Part shown: positions 38,806-51,298 of the stretch, piece after piece | Layout of the letters: each line of letters starts with the position of its first letter | Position numbering within the stretch: position 1 is the first letter of the stretch | Source: Coffea arabica | Lineage: Eukaryota > Streptophyta > Magnoliopsida > Gentianales > Rubiaceae | Reading direction: 5' to 3' | Length of the DNA stretch: 64,000 nucleotides | Assembly: GCF_036785885.1 (NCBI RefSeq) | Contig: NC_092322.1 | Span: forward strand, 13,352,466-13,416,465 | The notes under the pieces: model-generated | What the model was told of the DNA's origin: nothing | The model's input: only the letters and a program-made list of their open reading frames with translations | The model's database searches: none | Program-made: the position numbers and the translations under genes

Positions 38806-40437
38806 GGCTCCGTTTGGATTGAGTGTTTTTGTGCCTGTTTTTGAAAAACTGTTTTTCACATTCCAAATGCTACAGTAAATGTGTATTTCAAAAACAACTT
38901 AAAAAACACCATATCCAAACAATATATCAAAAACAACACCAAATATATTTCAATTATGCATATTTAATTTGTATATTTTAATAAGTATATTTCAATTTGT
39001 ATATTTTAATTATGTATTTTAATATGTATATTTCAATTATATTTTAATATATTTTAATTATATATTTTAATACGTATATTTCAATTATGTATTTTAATAT
39101 GTATATTTCAATTATGTATATTATGTATATTATATTAATATAAATATATTTATTTCAATTGATATAATATATATAATATATATTTATATAAAAATATTTA
39201 TTTATATATAAATTTATAAATATATTTATACAATTTTGTTTTATAATATATATTAATATGTATATTATATATAAATTATATTAATATTAATGTATATTAT
39301 ATATATTATATAAATTTCTAATATTATATATTTATACATACATATTATAAATATTTTATTTTATTTAAAATATATTTTTATATATTTATAATATATTTAC
39401 ATAAATATTATATGTTATATAAATTATATATAATATAATATATAATATATTATACATTTATATAAATGTACATTTATACATAATATATAAATATTTATGT
39501 ATATTTATAATATACATTTATATTATGTGTTATATATAATATAATACATTTATATTAATATACATAATATTAATTTTACATTTATACATAATATTAATAC
39601 ATGTATACATTTATATTAATTATATTAATACATTTCAACATAATATTAATACATATTTATAATATATTAATTTATACATTTATATAATATTAATTTATAA
39701 TTTATACATTTTTAATAATATACACTTATACATTTAAATATACATTTATATTATGTATTATATATAATATAATACATTTATACATTTATATTAATATACA
39801 TAATATTAATTTTACATTTATACGTAATATTAATACATATATACATTTATATTAATTATATAAATACATTTCTACATAATATTAATATATATTTATAATA
39901 TATTAATTTTATACATTTATAATATTCATTTATAATTTATACATTTATAATAATATACACTTATACATTTATAAATATATTTATATTATGTATTATATAT
40001 AATATAATACATTTATATATTTTCATATGAATATATAAATATATTTATTTATAAATATCTATAAATGTATTATAAATAAATGTATATTTATATAAAAATT
40101 ATAATTTATAATTTATACTTTTATATAATATTCAATTATAATTTATACATTTATAATAATATAAATTTATAGATTTGTAAATATAAATGTATTATAAATG
40201 CATAAATGTATATTTATATAAAAATATAAAAATTATAATATTCTAAAAATATTCAAAAATATGTCTCAAAATTACCTCTAAAAATAATCCAAAAAAATTT
40301 ACAGTAAAAGTTTTTCATATAGTTTTTGAAAAATAACCCAAAAATAATTAATCCAAACGGACTTGTTTTTCAGATTCGAAATGCTACAGTAGTGTTTTTG
40401 AAAAACAACCCCAAAAACAACTAATCCAAACGGAGCC
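38806..40437. mobile_element. 1.6-kb AT-rich TIR element nested in Helitron Rep
   Basis: It has perfect 15-bp terminal inverted repeats: GGCTCCGTTTGGATT at 38806-38820 and its inverse at 40423-40437. The target-site duplication is 3 bp, TGG on both sides (38803-38805 and 40438-40440). Removing the element and one TGG restores the Rep reading frame across the site (LKNTQ-LFGKVL), which proves the boundaries. The right terminus is duplicated inside (a second ATCCAAACGG at about 40352). The interior, about 38940-40260, is almost pure A/T with no coding potential. A 3-bp duplication suits PIF/Harbinger or CACTA; no transposase is present to decide. Confidence 0.93.
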
Positions 40438-40459
40438 TGGGTATTTTTTAAAACATCCA

Positions 40460-41760
40460 TCAACTTTTTTGTCTTATCCGAAAAACTCGAGCAGTAATAT
40501 CGGGTCTGTCCTCAACTTTCTGTCCTGATATTCTTGTCAACTCTTGTTTAATTTCTGGCCAACTGAGATTGCAAGTAAACGTAATGAAAAGATCTGGATT
40601 TCCAATTGTCCTACAGATTGCCATTGCGTCCTGAAAATGTTGTACCATATTTCGGGATCCACCCGAAAACGAAGATGGTAGAACAAATCTCCTTCCAACA
40701 GCTGATGCATCTGTATCTCCAGCAAGTACAGCATCTGCTAAACCTTGATATACATCAGCACGTAATAGAGATTGATGGCTTTTCATAAAATTCAATCTGT
40801 AGTGTTCAATAGCTGCATAACAATCAACAATGAATTGTTGAAATAGTTTGGCACCTTTCAAAAGTGTGTGGCCTTCATTTTGTCGAAATTGTATACGATA
40901 CGCATAGAATTCACGCATCGACACAAATTCTCTCTTCCTAACGGCAGAGGGTGAAAATCTTATTGCGCAATGCCATCCGTCTGTTCCATATGGAAATAGT
41001 AAAGGGTATTGAAGTGGCATGTATGATGGATGTGTCTCACTGATTCTTTTCAAATTTCCATCTCGAGTGACAAGCACAATATCGCGGTGTGTGACATGAC
41101 CAGTATCTTCACCGACAAATCAAAGCAACAACTTCATTTGCAGTTGGTTGGATATATTGTCTGTCACCTCGAGCACTAATTATTTGTACTTGCAGATTGG
41201 CAACATTTTGATTTCGAAGCATGTCTTTTGCACTTCGAAAAACTTGTACGTATGGATTTATTTCATCTAGCATATTTTTCAATCCTTCAACTATTGATGC
41301 ATCAATTCCAATTGGATTGCCATCATGATTGTTCAGAAGATTCATACGATTTTACAACTCATTATCGGTGTCATGGATGTATAATTGTATGAATCTACCT
41401 AATGCTCCAAAAGGTGGCAAAAGCGATCCGATTAGATGATAATTTTCTCCACTAATTCGAAATGAATATGGTCCAGCAGAATTGACTATAGAATGATCTA
41501 CTTTGCCTCCCATGGATGTAAACCCGAATAGTGCATTTAGCAATCGAATCTTCTCTTTCAGTGTTGGAGTGATAAATACATGTTGTAAAACTTGGGAAGT
41601 TTGAGGTAATAACGGCAAAACAACATCCCCATCTTGACAACATAAATTGAATCTTGGATTTTGTTTTGTACTATTTTGAATTCTTTCTTCCACCCACATT
41701 AGAGATTGACATTTCTGACAGATTACTGTTCTTGGACCAAATATCCATCTTCTTGTAATT
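40460..41760 (-). pseudogene. Helitron Rep N-terminal region, multiply disrupted
   Basis: On the minus strand it encodes, in order, FGPRTVICQKCQSLMWVEER (zinc-finger-like start), YHLIGSLLPPFGALGRFIQL, a Helitron_like_N block with LQYPLLFPYGTDGWH, and SRNMVQHFQDAMAICRTIGN..FITFTCNLSWPEI. Three lesions are visible. TAA at 41352-41354 replaces the Gln codon of the usual DTDNE.QNR motif. One extra base near 41117 shifts the frame before VGEDTGHV. One missing base near 40475 shifts it again just ahead of the nested element. It belongs with the segment at 35788-38693 as one former Rep-helicase gene. Confidence 0.9.
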
Positions 41761-41854
41761 TGACGTCGCCGTCGCCTTCGGCCTATTTGATCTAATTGAT
41801 TGATGAAATAAGTATAATAAGGTACATACCTAAAATTGTCACTATATGTAAGGT

Positions 41855-42310
41855 ATAAAGCACGTAATATTTGTTTGCCCAAGAACATATAGCAAGAAAT
41901 ATGAATTATGAAAAATTGAGAAAAGTATAAAGCACATAATATTTGTATGCCCAAGAACATGTAGCAAGAAATATTAATTATAGTATTAATTATGGTAACA
42001 TGAGAAAAGTATAAAGCACATAATAATTGTATGCCCAAGAACATACAGCAAGAAATATTAATTATGAAAAATTGAAAAAAGTATAAAGCACATGATATTT
42101 GTATGCCCAATAACATATAGCAAGAAATATGAATTATGGAAAATTGAGAAAAGTATAAAGCACATAATATTTGTATGCTCAAGAACATGTAGCAAGAAAT
42201 ATTAATTATGGTATTAATTATGGTAACATGAGAAAAGTATAAAGCACATAATAATTGTATGCCCAAGAACATATAGCAAGAAATATTAATTATGGTTACA
42301 TGAGAAAAAT
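41855..42310. repeat. Minisatellite, about 70-86-bp unit
   Basis: About six units each contain GTATAAAGCAC, a TTTGTATGCCCAAGAACAT block and AGCAAGAAATAT. Longer units carry an extra TTAATTATGGTAACATG. A long minus-strand frame through it is only repeat translation. It lies between coding parts of the Helitron gene, probably in an intron. Confidence 0.9.
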
Positions 42311-42323
42311 ATTAGTAGATTAC

Positions 42324-42760
42324 CGATTTGTTCTGCTCCAGCTGCGTTAATAGGCACAATGTCTTGTGTAGCAGGAACAAATTCTTCAGGTGAGCCTGTT
42401 TGTATAATGGGTTTTTAGAAGACAAATGGAAAAAAAGAATTGGAAGAAATTGAATTGCATAAATAATAATTGATTACTTAGTCAAGATACATGAGAAAAC
42501 TTGGACTTACTATCATCAGGACCATTAGCTGATGACGTAGGTGTAATAGGAACTTAGTAGTTGGTGAGTCATTATGCAAGTCATCTATCATTATGTAATA
42601 TAGAAAGTTAATATAATAATGTAGCACGTTAAAAAAATTAATGATTAAGCATGAATTTTAAATTGTGCATAAATTTGGAGTTACCATGATCATGGAGAAT
42701 TGGGGCTGCGGTCGATGGATGTTGAAGTTGAAAAGATGTTGAATAATCATTTGTTTGATC
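42324..42760 (-). pseudogene. Small N-terminal exons of the Helitron gene (candidates)
   Basis: Short minus-strand open segments between splice-like signals. One is 42685-42759 (DQTNDYSTSFQLQHPSTAA, acceptor TTTTAG, donor G|GTAACT). Another lies at about 42324-42394 (SPEEFVPATQDIVPINAAG, donor G|GTAAT). A third small one at about 42500-42555 reads PITPTSSANGPDD. Their spacing and Ser/Thr/Pro-rich composition resemble the variable N-terminal exons of plant Helitron genes. There is no domain to confirm them. Confidence 0.45.
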
Positions 42761-43960
42761 TAAAAGTATATTAAAATAATTGTATTAAAAGACGTATTAA
42801 ATTAAGTTACAATTATTAATGTAAAACTCATAAAAAATGTAATAATCTAATATATTATATGAATATTATGAATGAGCATGAGTGGTCTGATGTAAAACTT
42901 TAGCAAGATCTAATAAACATAACAATATTTGTTAACACAAATTACGTTGTGTGCAAAGATTAGAAAAATCGAAAAGAAGTATTTTAGTTTGAAAAATTAT
43001 TTTTTAATTAATGAATGGTAATATGTGTATTTAATAGTAAGATTTGAGAAAATCTATCCTTAATTTGGTAATGTTTCTGATAGTAGTTGGTAATATTTTA
43101 TGTTTGAGACATTATTTAGTGGGTGAACTCGATGTGAAATGTGAAGCATGATTTCGACCATATGAGTTTTGAGTCACTATATTTTTATGATATGTAATTA
43201 AACATTTAGAATAGTAAAATATATTTTTTATTATGTTAATTATTGCCTCAAACAAATTGTCAATTTTGGTAGTAAAAATGACAATATATTTATGTGAACC
43301 TTTGATATTAGATAAGATTGTAGTGATCCTATTCATTATGATTGACCACTGCATATGCAATAATAGGTTTTAGTACTATTTGTTAACATGTAACATATTA
43401 ACAAAGCCATTGGGGAGCTTTCGGTGGCATTTATTAAAGTGCTTATAAACAATTGGTACTATTTCAACATTCTTATAAACAATGAAAATAACAATAATAT
43501 TATAATATTCGAAATATTATTAATACTTAGAAGTACAATAATAATCCCAAATTTTAAAGAATACATAATACCGAAATTTCTAACTTGATTCTTATAAACA
43601 ATGAAAACAACAATAATAATATAATATTGGGAAAATTATTAATAATTGAAATAACAATGGAAACACCAATATTTAAAGAATAAGTACCGTAACTTCTAAC
43701 TTGATTCTTATAAACAATGGAAACAGCAATAATATTATAATATTGGAAATATTATTAATAATTGCAATTATAATGAAAATGGCAATATATAAAGAATAGA
43801 TATTACCGGCTTGATTCTTATAAACAATGAAAACAATAATAATATTATAATATTAGAAATATTATTAATAATTGTAAATATAATGAAAATACCAATATTT
43901 AAAGAATAAATAGTGGCGAAACTTCTAACTTGATTCTTATAAACAATGGAAACCATCTAA

Positions 43961-44794
43961 TTCTGGATTGTGCCCATGCATAGCACAATCGAGATGTGAC
44001 ATGAATTTTAATTTTTTTAAGAACCTCATTCCTAGGATCCAGCGACTACAACACACACACAAGCTGTTGAGACAATTTTGCGACTAAATATATAACTAAG
44101 GTTCGAGTATGTTGGGGGGTTCATTTTATGTGATGCTTAACAAATATAGGATTTTTTCCAAAGTTCGAATTTTTTTAAATATATATATATATATATATAT
44201 GTAAGATTTTATCCGGAGAGAGTTTGGACACGGCATGAGTTGGTGCTTGCCACAAGCCACTTGAGGAAAATGAAGGCAGGAAGACAGGAAATGGCACTAA
44301 TCCAGCGTCGATCATAGCCACGGGCCAATAGAGACATGCAATCATAATCATACGTAGCCCCCAGACACCTCGGAGCCTTCATACCCGGTACATGTATCCA
44401 ACCCAATTAACCTAACCACAACTTGCGCCTTTGCCCTACACTTTCCTGACTAAACATTTATAACTGGTGCCACTGACATTATTAAAAAACCGGTGCCCTA
44501 CTCTTTTGGTTGGGCAGATGCTCTTCGTCACTACCATCTGTTGTATGGGAAGCTACTGGTTCTTGATGATTGTAATATGCTCATTTACCTATAGCCCTGA
44601 ACTGTACATTCTAGATTACTAATGAAACTTGGACATAGTTGCATGACTGGCAACCGAATTCCCAGCTTTTAAGTTTTCAAGTAATATTGACTCTTTATTA
44701 CATGGTGAAGCGTCCTTTCTTGCTCCAGGCACAAACGGGGTACTGCCAATTGGTAGTTCTCTTAATCTGCCAATTGGCTCAATAAAATTTCTAA
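43961..44794. other. Unidentified insert in the 120-bp array
   Basis: An 830-base non-repetitive segment with moderate GC, a short (AT)n near 44180 and a small minus frame at 44209-44406. I see no terminal repeats, tail or recognisable domain. It may be host sequence captured by the Helitron or another insertion. Confidence 0.4.
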
Positions 44795-45030
44795 ATTTAT
44801 TCTAATAAACAATGGAAACAGTAATAATATTATAATATGGGGAATATTGTTAATAATGGTAACTACAATGAAAATCATAAATGTTTAAAGAATAAGTAGT
44901 ACCAAAACTTATAAACAATGGGAACAACAATCATATTATAATATTGGAAATATTAGTAATAATTGAAATTACAATGAAAATGTCAATATTCAAAGAATAA
45001 ATAGTACCGAAACTTCTAAATTGATACATA

Positions 45031-46325
45031 AGATTACTGTCCATAAGATTACACCCGAAAAGTATATTAATTTTTAGGTGCCATTGTCTCACAGTGGAGA
45101 AATAATTAAAAGAAATTGTTTGTGGCAAATTAATTAGGTCTTATTTAGTTTGCGAGTCTTTCTTCAAAAATTGTTTTCGATGGCCAACAATCCAAAAGGC
45201 CGTTGATTTAAAAGGAAAAGGCGTCTAATTAAAGGATCACCATTTCGCAGCCTCTAATTAAGCAACCTGGCGACAAAAAATACGCAAGAATTTTACGTAT
45301 TTCAACGTACGCAAACTATAAAATGTCCCAAGCGTTCAATTCTAAATATTCTCGATGGACCTGTAGTCCACTGAAGCAGGAGGTGCACTTGCAGAAAATT
45401 ACATTGCCCCTACAAAAATCACGCCTCATAAGGTTATCTACTTCCCTTTTCCCCTTACCCATTCTACCCCTTGTACTGAATCCTATCCTCCAAAAGGTTT
45501 GAGTTGTGCTGGTCAAGAACGGGAGAGGTCAAAAAAAAAACATTTGTCCAAAATTTGAGCTTAGAAAGATACTCCATCCACCGCTCAATCGGTCTCAAAA
45601 GCATCTCACCAGCCTCTTCGCACATGAGATAATTGAAACGTTGCACAAAGATTATAAGAAGCCAGAAATTGCATTCACAGACGATTATAATAGTGAATGA
45701 GCAAACCATACCACAAAACTGATATGATTCTGAGTTCATTTTTGGCACTAAAACAGAATCTTCTTGTTTCCCACCACCTACTTTCTAGTCCCCTAAAAGT
45801 CTCACCCCCTGGTACACTGCACCAGGACGGAGGTCATCTATATTGCTAAAGCATCTATAGCCATCGATCTTAGGTGCCATTGTCCATAAGATTCTTAGGT
45901 GCCATTGTCCCATATGTTTTTGCAACATTTATTTTTTGAATCTATTCCCCTTTTTTTTTTTTTGCTATTTCTCTCAAGCGTCAACATTTTTGTCTTGCAC
46001 GATTCCAACTTTTTCACCGCAAAATTACAGCATAATCCCGGTTTGAACAGCCCAAGGACATGTAATGCAGTAAGACACAAAATCTGCCAAAAAAAAAAAA
46101 CTCAAAACACAAAAAACGAACCTACCCGCTAGTAGTAATCTCTTAATGTCTACCTTCTGAACATCTTATTTCAAAGTAACGAAGAAACTCCACAGATCAC
46201 AACTCATAATTAATAGTAGTATTATTTTTCGTGATCAAAATTGATGGTACTACAATATGTTACCATATTAAGAGTTTGGGGTAAAGACTACATAAGTCAC
46301 ATCATGAGCACAACTCATGATATGA
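45031..46325. other. Second unidentified insert in the array
   Basis: A 1.3 kb unique segment. AGGTGCCATTGTC occurs near 45076, 45872 and 45898, and CATAAGATT is also repeated. A minus-strand frame at about 45540-45640 (FNYLMCEEAGEMLLRPIERW) looks exon-like in composition but I do not recognise it. This may be captured host sequence. Confidence 0.4.
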
Positions 46326-46389
46326 TCAGGTTTTCAATATTAAAAGAATATCAATATTAAAAGAATAAATAGTACCGAAACTTCTAATT

Positions 46390-46587
46390 TGATTGGCGCG
46401 GCGTTTGAGTCGGTGTAGTCGAAATTTTATCCATCGTAGTTGATGTGAGATTTCTCTTTTGTCGACGCAAAGTTGTTGGAACTGTTCCAATTCTTGTGCG
46501 GGACCGTGGTGGCGTCCTTTTCGTTTCATTAGCAGATGTTTCCTCCTTTGCAATCTTGCGAGTTTGAAATTCAGGCGTTGATGACAT
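46390..46587 (-). pseudogene. Candidate first coding exon of the Helitron
   Basis: A minus-strand frame starting MSSTPEFQTRKIAKEE is strongly basic and Thr/Arg-rich, located about 520 bases inside the predicted 5' end, where plant Helitron genes begin. The overlapping alternative frame (MEHGRLQACHQRL..) is equally basic, so the frame choice is uncertain. The sequence runs directly into the 120-bp array. Confidence 0.4.
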
Positions 46588-46829
46588 GCCTGTAAACGGC
46601 CATGTTCCATTGTGAAGCTAATTTGAGAGGTTCGAGAAGGAAGTTGATTGGAAGGGTTTTAATTGAAGTGAAAATGTGGGTGTGGAGTGAAATTGTAAGA
46701 GTAATTCCCAAAAGTAGTAATTCCCAAAAGTAGTACCAAGTATATTCCGTGGCAGTTGGGAAGAGATCAGGTGCAATCCTCAATTCCGTTGGATCAGGGG
46801 CCAAGTACCAACTATATTGTAAGTGGGAA

Positions 46830-46978
46830 GAGTTTTAATGTAAGTGGAAGTTATTTTTTTGTTTGAGGGAACGTGGGAGTGTTAGAGTTTTAATGTAAGT
46901 GGAAGTTACATTTTTGTTTGAGAGAACGTGGGAGTTTTAGTTGGAATTAACTTCTTATTTGAGGGAAACGTGGGGATG
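46830..46978. repeat. About 2.7 copies of a 55-bp tandem repeat
   Basis: Units contain GAGTTTTAATGTAAGTGGAA and TTTGAGGGAACGTGGGAG. They lie just inside the predicted Helitron 5' end, in its likely promoter or leader region. Confidence 0.85.
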
Positions 46979-47105
46979 TAATGGGCCCATGATATTTTTT
47001 ACGAAATAAGATAAATGTAAAATGCTAGGAAAATAGAGTTGAGAGTGGGAAGGGTTGTGGAGGCTTGTTCCTGAAAACCCCTTCTCAAAATTATATAGAT
47101 ATAGA

Positions 47106-49233
47106 TGATGGGACCGTGGTTTCTTAATTTCTTTCCTCCTTTTGCATTGAATTTGAAGCTTTGGGTTGACTTGTTACAGTGTACCATAAAGGTTTAAAAT
47201 TTTAATACCTCTAATTTATTATTTCAAAAAAAATTAAGAAAAAATGTTAATTGCACTATTATTTTTATCATATAATTTTTATTTATTAAACATTTAGATT
47301 ATATGATAAAACAAATAATAAGAGTGCAATTAATATTTTGTAAAAATTATTATCTAGTGATAATGACCCCTAATTTATCATTCAATTGTATATAGTTATA
47401 TATTTCTTGCACGTAACGTATTTAAATATTTTTTTACTTAATTTGACAATTTATAAAATTATTGTACCTTAACCATTCTCTGGATGCAAACAAATCAAGC
47501 AGCTCATAAGTTTTCAAACGATCGACTCGACTTACCATTGATTGAATTTGAGTCAATCTCGAACTACCCAACTATTCAAACAAATAACATATCGAGTATT
47601 GATATGTTAAACTCAAAAACTCGACGAGTTTTATCGAGCAATGCATATGTGTGTGTGTATTAGTGTATAACACAAATTACATCTGCAGGCTTGACCTTAT
47701 TCAATCACCTCATAAAATTTAGCGAATCGAACTCGATTATAGAAATCAATGCTCATTTGAGTTGAGTTCAATCTCTAACACTGCTATATCAAGTTGAGCT
47801 GTAACTCAACACTCTTCATGATCAACTCGACTCGATTGCACCCGTATTATTGTCATACCCACTTGACGCATGTAAAATAAACCTCTTCCATAAGACCATT
47901 TTTGGGATCAAGTGGCACATGAACGGGGCCAAGTATGATTAGATGTTTATGGTTTTGAGGCAAAGTAATTAAGCCACGCTTTTTAAAATATCCAATGCAT
48001 CTCTTTTTTGTTTGGTTTGAGTGAAGGAGGCTCTTGCACAAAATTCCTGATGTTTAGATGACAACAACATATAACAGTCTAACAAGAACTTGAGGCGCTT
48101 GAGCAAAGTTACTACTAATTTTCATTCTATGGTTTGTTAACTAATCTGGTTTGCACCTATGTAAGATTATCAAATATATGTCTCCTATTTGTCCCCCATT
48201 TTCCAATATTACATGCAGGTGATTTGGTTAAAATGTTGTTTTGCTTTGTTGTATGGATGATATGATGCAAAGTATCTTGATTGATATCAATGACAAGCAT
48301 CTAACTGCATTCAGAAGTTTACATGCATTTACCATATGTGCCTCGTGATATAGTAATCCTTTTGTCATGGTGGCTTCGAATCCTCTGTCCTCAAAGTAGT
48401 CTCTGTCCCTTATTTATACAGCTGTCACGTGTCTCTAATTTTTTGTTAACTCAAACTCAAATAATTTTAGACTAAATAACTATTTCTTGCAAACAAGTGA
48501 ATTATTGGAATAACTAAAATTTAATTATAAACAAGAAAATAATACCTGTGACAATTGCGTTGAGCACAACATACGTTAGCTATTTGGTTCCCATATGTTT
48601 AAAGTTTAAACCATCTCCACTACCAGTAGGACCTTCATGCACATGCTTAAAAATAAAAAATATAAATGAATAATTATATCATAAAGGCTCAAAAAAAATT
48701 ATATCAGCATAATATCTAAATAAAAGCTTGCTTTTCATGCAAACAAATTCATGGTTTATTTGAGTTTGGGTTAACAAAATGTTAGAGACACATAGCAGCT
48801 GTATAAATAAGGAACAGAGGGGACGGAGACTACTTTGAAGATAGAGGATTCGAAGCTGTTTCCATATTCAGATATATCCTTTCTAACCAAAAGTTTCCAG
48901 TGTTGTCTGACATTTTTTTTAGAAAAATTTTCTTCTAAATTTGCTATTGAGAACTTATCTTCTCTTGAAGGGACATTTGGTGACAAGGTGGTGGCAATGT
49001 AGGCATCTTACTCTTGCCTTATACATCATTGATTTTGTGTTTGAACCTAGATCCACTTTGATATCTAATAGCACCTTGAGTCTTTGAACATTCCTCACCC
49101 AAATAGGGAAAAAAAATTTTGTGAACCTTAGCTCTGATTCTCTACTTGGTTACCAGATTCTTCCAAGTATGTTGTACATTTGGCTTATTGGGATTTAGCT
49201 CATTCAGCCCTAGGACAATGAAGCTGTCCGAAC
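47106..49233. other. Intergenic, old repeat remnants
   Basis: No gene was found. About 47470-47850 holds degenerate CTCGACTCGA-type motifs similar in style to the GAGCTC-rich element at 58189, so it is probably a decayed relative. The rest is AT-rich. Confidence 0.5.
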
Positions 49234-50750
49234 GGGGTATAGTCCAAGAATTTTGGCTAATTTCTTAGATTATACGTAAAAAAAAAAAAAAAACTTCGCA
49301 CAAATGTACACCTGACAAACTCTGTTTCTAATTCTATACCTACCGTTCTGAGTCAGCATGGCAGCGGAATAAATTGTCAGAGCCCTCAACCCCTCTGCAA
49401 CAAGTTCAGTGCACTAAGCGGCCCACTTTTTTTTTTTTTTTTAATAACCCTGTCCCCAGCCGTGCTAACTGAACACGGCTGGGGACACCAAGTAAAAAAA
49501 AAAAAGCGTTTTGTCAGCCTTTGCCAACACACCTCAACCCGGTATTTTTAATTATAATGGCCACAATGCAAATGCTGCAAAATCCATTTTTTTAACTAAC
49601 CTTTTATTCATACTCTACTCAAATTTAGGCTACTTAGACTACCAAAGTGATTTACAAATCTACAAACAAAAGAGTATTCATACTAGTTTCATAAGTAGAC
49701 TTAAATTAAATTGGATCCCAAATAGATTTACTTAAACCCCAATTTATACCTGAAAAGTCAGAATTAATTAACCAAAATACAGATTAACATCATAAAGAAA
49801 AGCCATGACTCAAAAATGAGAAATTATATCCATTTTTTGCAAATGTTGACGCCCTAGCATAATTATGTACGAGTTAGGGGACAAATTATAAATATAAATT
49901 ATGAACTTAGATGAAGGTCAGTGAGCATAAAAACACAATAAAGTCCAATAAATAATATTTGAACATATGCATAACTTGTTCTCAATTTCTTAATCCAGTG
50001 GGCCGTCAACCAAAATGCCATTGGGTTGAGCTGATCTCAACCGTCCAATTATCCCTTGGGGGGTGACGTGGCCCCCCTATCCACCGTCATACAGATTCTT
50101 ATGCTCACTGATTTTCATCTAAGTCCATAATTTATATTTATACTTTGTCCCCTAACTCGTACATAATTATGCTAGGGCGTCAACATTTGCAAAAAATGGA
50201 TATAATTTCTCATTTTTGAGTCCTGGCCTTTCTTTATGATGTTATCTGTATTTTGGTTAATTAATTCTGACTTTTCAGGTATAAGTTGGGGTTTAAGCAA
50301 ATTTGTTTGGGATCCGATTTAATTTAAGTCTACTTATGAAACTAGTATGAATACTTTTTTGTTTGCAGATTTGTAAATCACTTTGATAGTCTAAGTGGCC
50401 TAAATTTAAGTAGAGTATGAATAAAAGGTTAGTTAAAAAAAATGGATTTTGCAGCATTTGCATTTTAGGCATTAGAATTAAAAATACCGGGTTAGGGGTG
50501 CGTTGGACAAAGGCTGACAAAGCTTTTTTTTTTTTTTTACTTGGTGTCCCCAACCGTGTCCAATTAGAAAAAAAAAAAAAATGGGCTGCTTAGTGCACTG
50601 AACTTATTGCAGAGGGGCTGAGGGCTTTGACAATTTATTCTGCTGCCGTGCTAACTCGGCACGACAGGTATAGAATTAGAAACAGAGTCTGTCAGGCGTA
50701 CATTTATGCGAATTTTTTTTTTTACGTATAATCTAAGAAATTAGCCAAGA
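49234..50750. mobile_element. Foldback element with about 650-700-bp inverted arms
   Basis: The left arm (about 49234-49925) and right arm (about 50105-50750) are near-identical inverted copies; for example TTGGCTAATTTCTTAGATTA on the left reappears inverted at the right edge. The central spacer is about 180 bases and includes GGGGGGTGACGTGGCCCCCC. Frames at 49511-49735 (plus) and 50293-50553 (minus) are mirror shadows of the arms. With no transposase, this is a non-autonomous foldback or long-TIR (MULE-like) element. Its transcript would form a long hairpin. The outermost ends and target duplication are unresolved. Confidence 0.88.
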
Positions 50751-51096
50751 ATTTCGAACCATTTCTTGATTCTTGAGTGTGACCTTTACAGAAGGATGAT
50801 GTTAATCTACTTGTATCCTTTTGCTGCATACTAAAATATCAAAGAATTAATGCTAGATTAAATGGCATTAGTCCATTATAATTTATAACTTATTAGTATA
50901 ATATAATTGCCTTTTAAAAAATAGAGGAAAATGGGATTTAAGAAATAAGAAGGGAAAGGAGTAATTGGACCAAAACTTATGATTCCTGCGACCTTAATCT
51001 TAGCTATCAGATCAAATATGCTCAACGTGATTACTTTATGTAAATTATGAGGTTCCTTCCTTCAGTCAAGTTTAATATACGTTGCAAATATTCTAA
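50751..51096. other. Short intergenic spacer
   Basis: AT-rich sequence between the foldback and the TIR element; nothing recognised. Confidence 0.5.
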
Positions 51097-51298
51097 AGAG
51101 TGAATGGCCCAAAAGATTACTAAACTATTAAAAATGGCACCCTTTAGTCACCAAACTTTTTTTGTGACCACAAAGGCCACTAAACTCGCAAAATCGCTCC
51201 AGCGAAATCATTTTACCGAATTTCAGCAGTTTCTCATCCGATGACAAAAGCACTTGGGTTGAACGAATATTCTAATATGGGCAAAAATGTCCAAAAGG

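Larger units (their letters stand above)
43462..46395. repeat. Roughly 120-bp tandem array, interrupted twice
   Basis: Units contain TTCTTATAAACAATG, AATATTATAATATTGGAAA and AGAATAAATAGTACCGAAAC. Four to five units lie at 43462-43960, about two more at 44795-45030, and a last partial unit at 46330-46395. The pieces in between (43961-44794 and 45031-46325) are unrelated to the array, so it was either split by insertions or expanded around them. The array probably sits in the first Helitron intron. Confidence 0.8.
33323..47105 (-). mobile_element. Degenerate autonomous-type Helitron
   Basis: Minus-strand element with the full plant Helitron gene set: Rep-helicase (HUH Rep plus Pif1-like helicase) and a downstream RPA-like gene. 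The 5' terminus is placed at 47105 because the minus strand there reads A|TCTATATCTATATAA, fitting the A/TC rule. The 3' terminus is placed at 33323, where the minus strand ends CTAG|T, fitting CTRR/T. Inside it is a palindrome CCGTG-CATAT-CACGG (33349-33363), as expected of the terminal hairpin, but the spacing to CTAG is about 27 bases, longer than the usual 5-15. The gene content is certain and the ends are inferred. The element contains a nested TIR transposon, two minisatellites and two unexplained inserts, and is coding-dead. Confidence 0.85.

Noticed and set aside
38940-40260. Centromere-like or organellar AT-rich insertion
   Set aside because: Perfect TIRs and a TGG duplication show it is the core of a transposon.
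41352-42272. 306-codon minus frame looking like a hydrophobic repeat protein
   Set aside because: The repetitive half is translation of the 70-86-bp minisatellite; only its 3' end is real Helitron Rep sequence.
49511-50553. Pair of similar 74- and 86-codon genes on opposite strands
   Set aside because: They are mirror translations of the two foldback arms.
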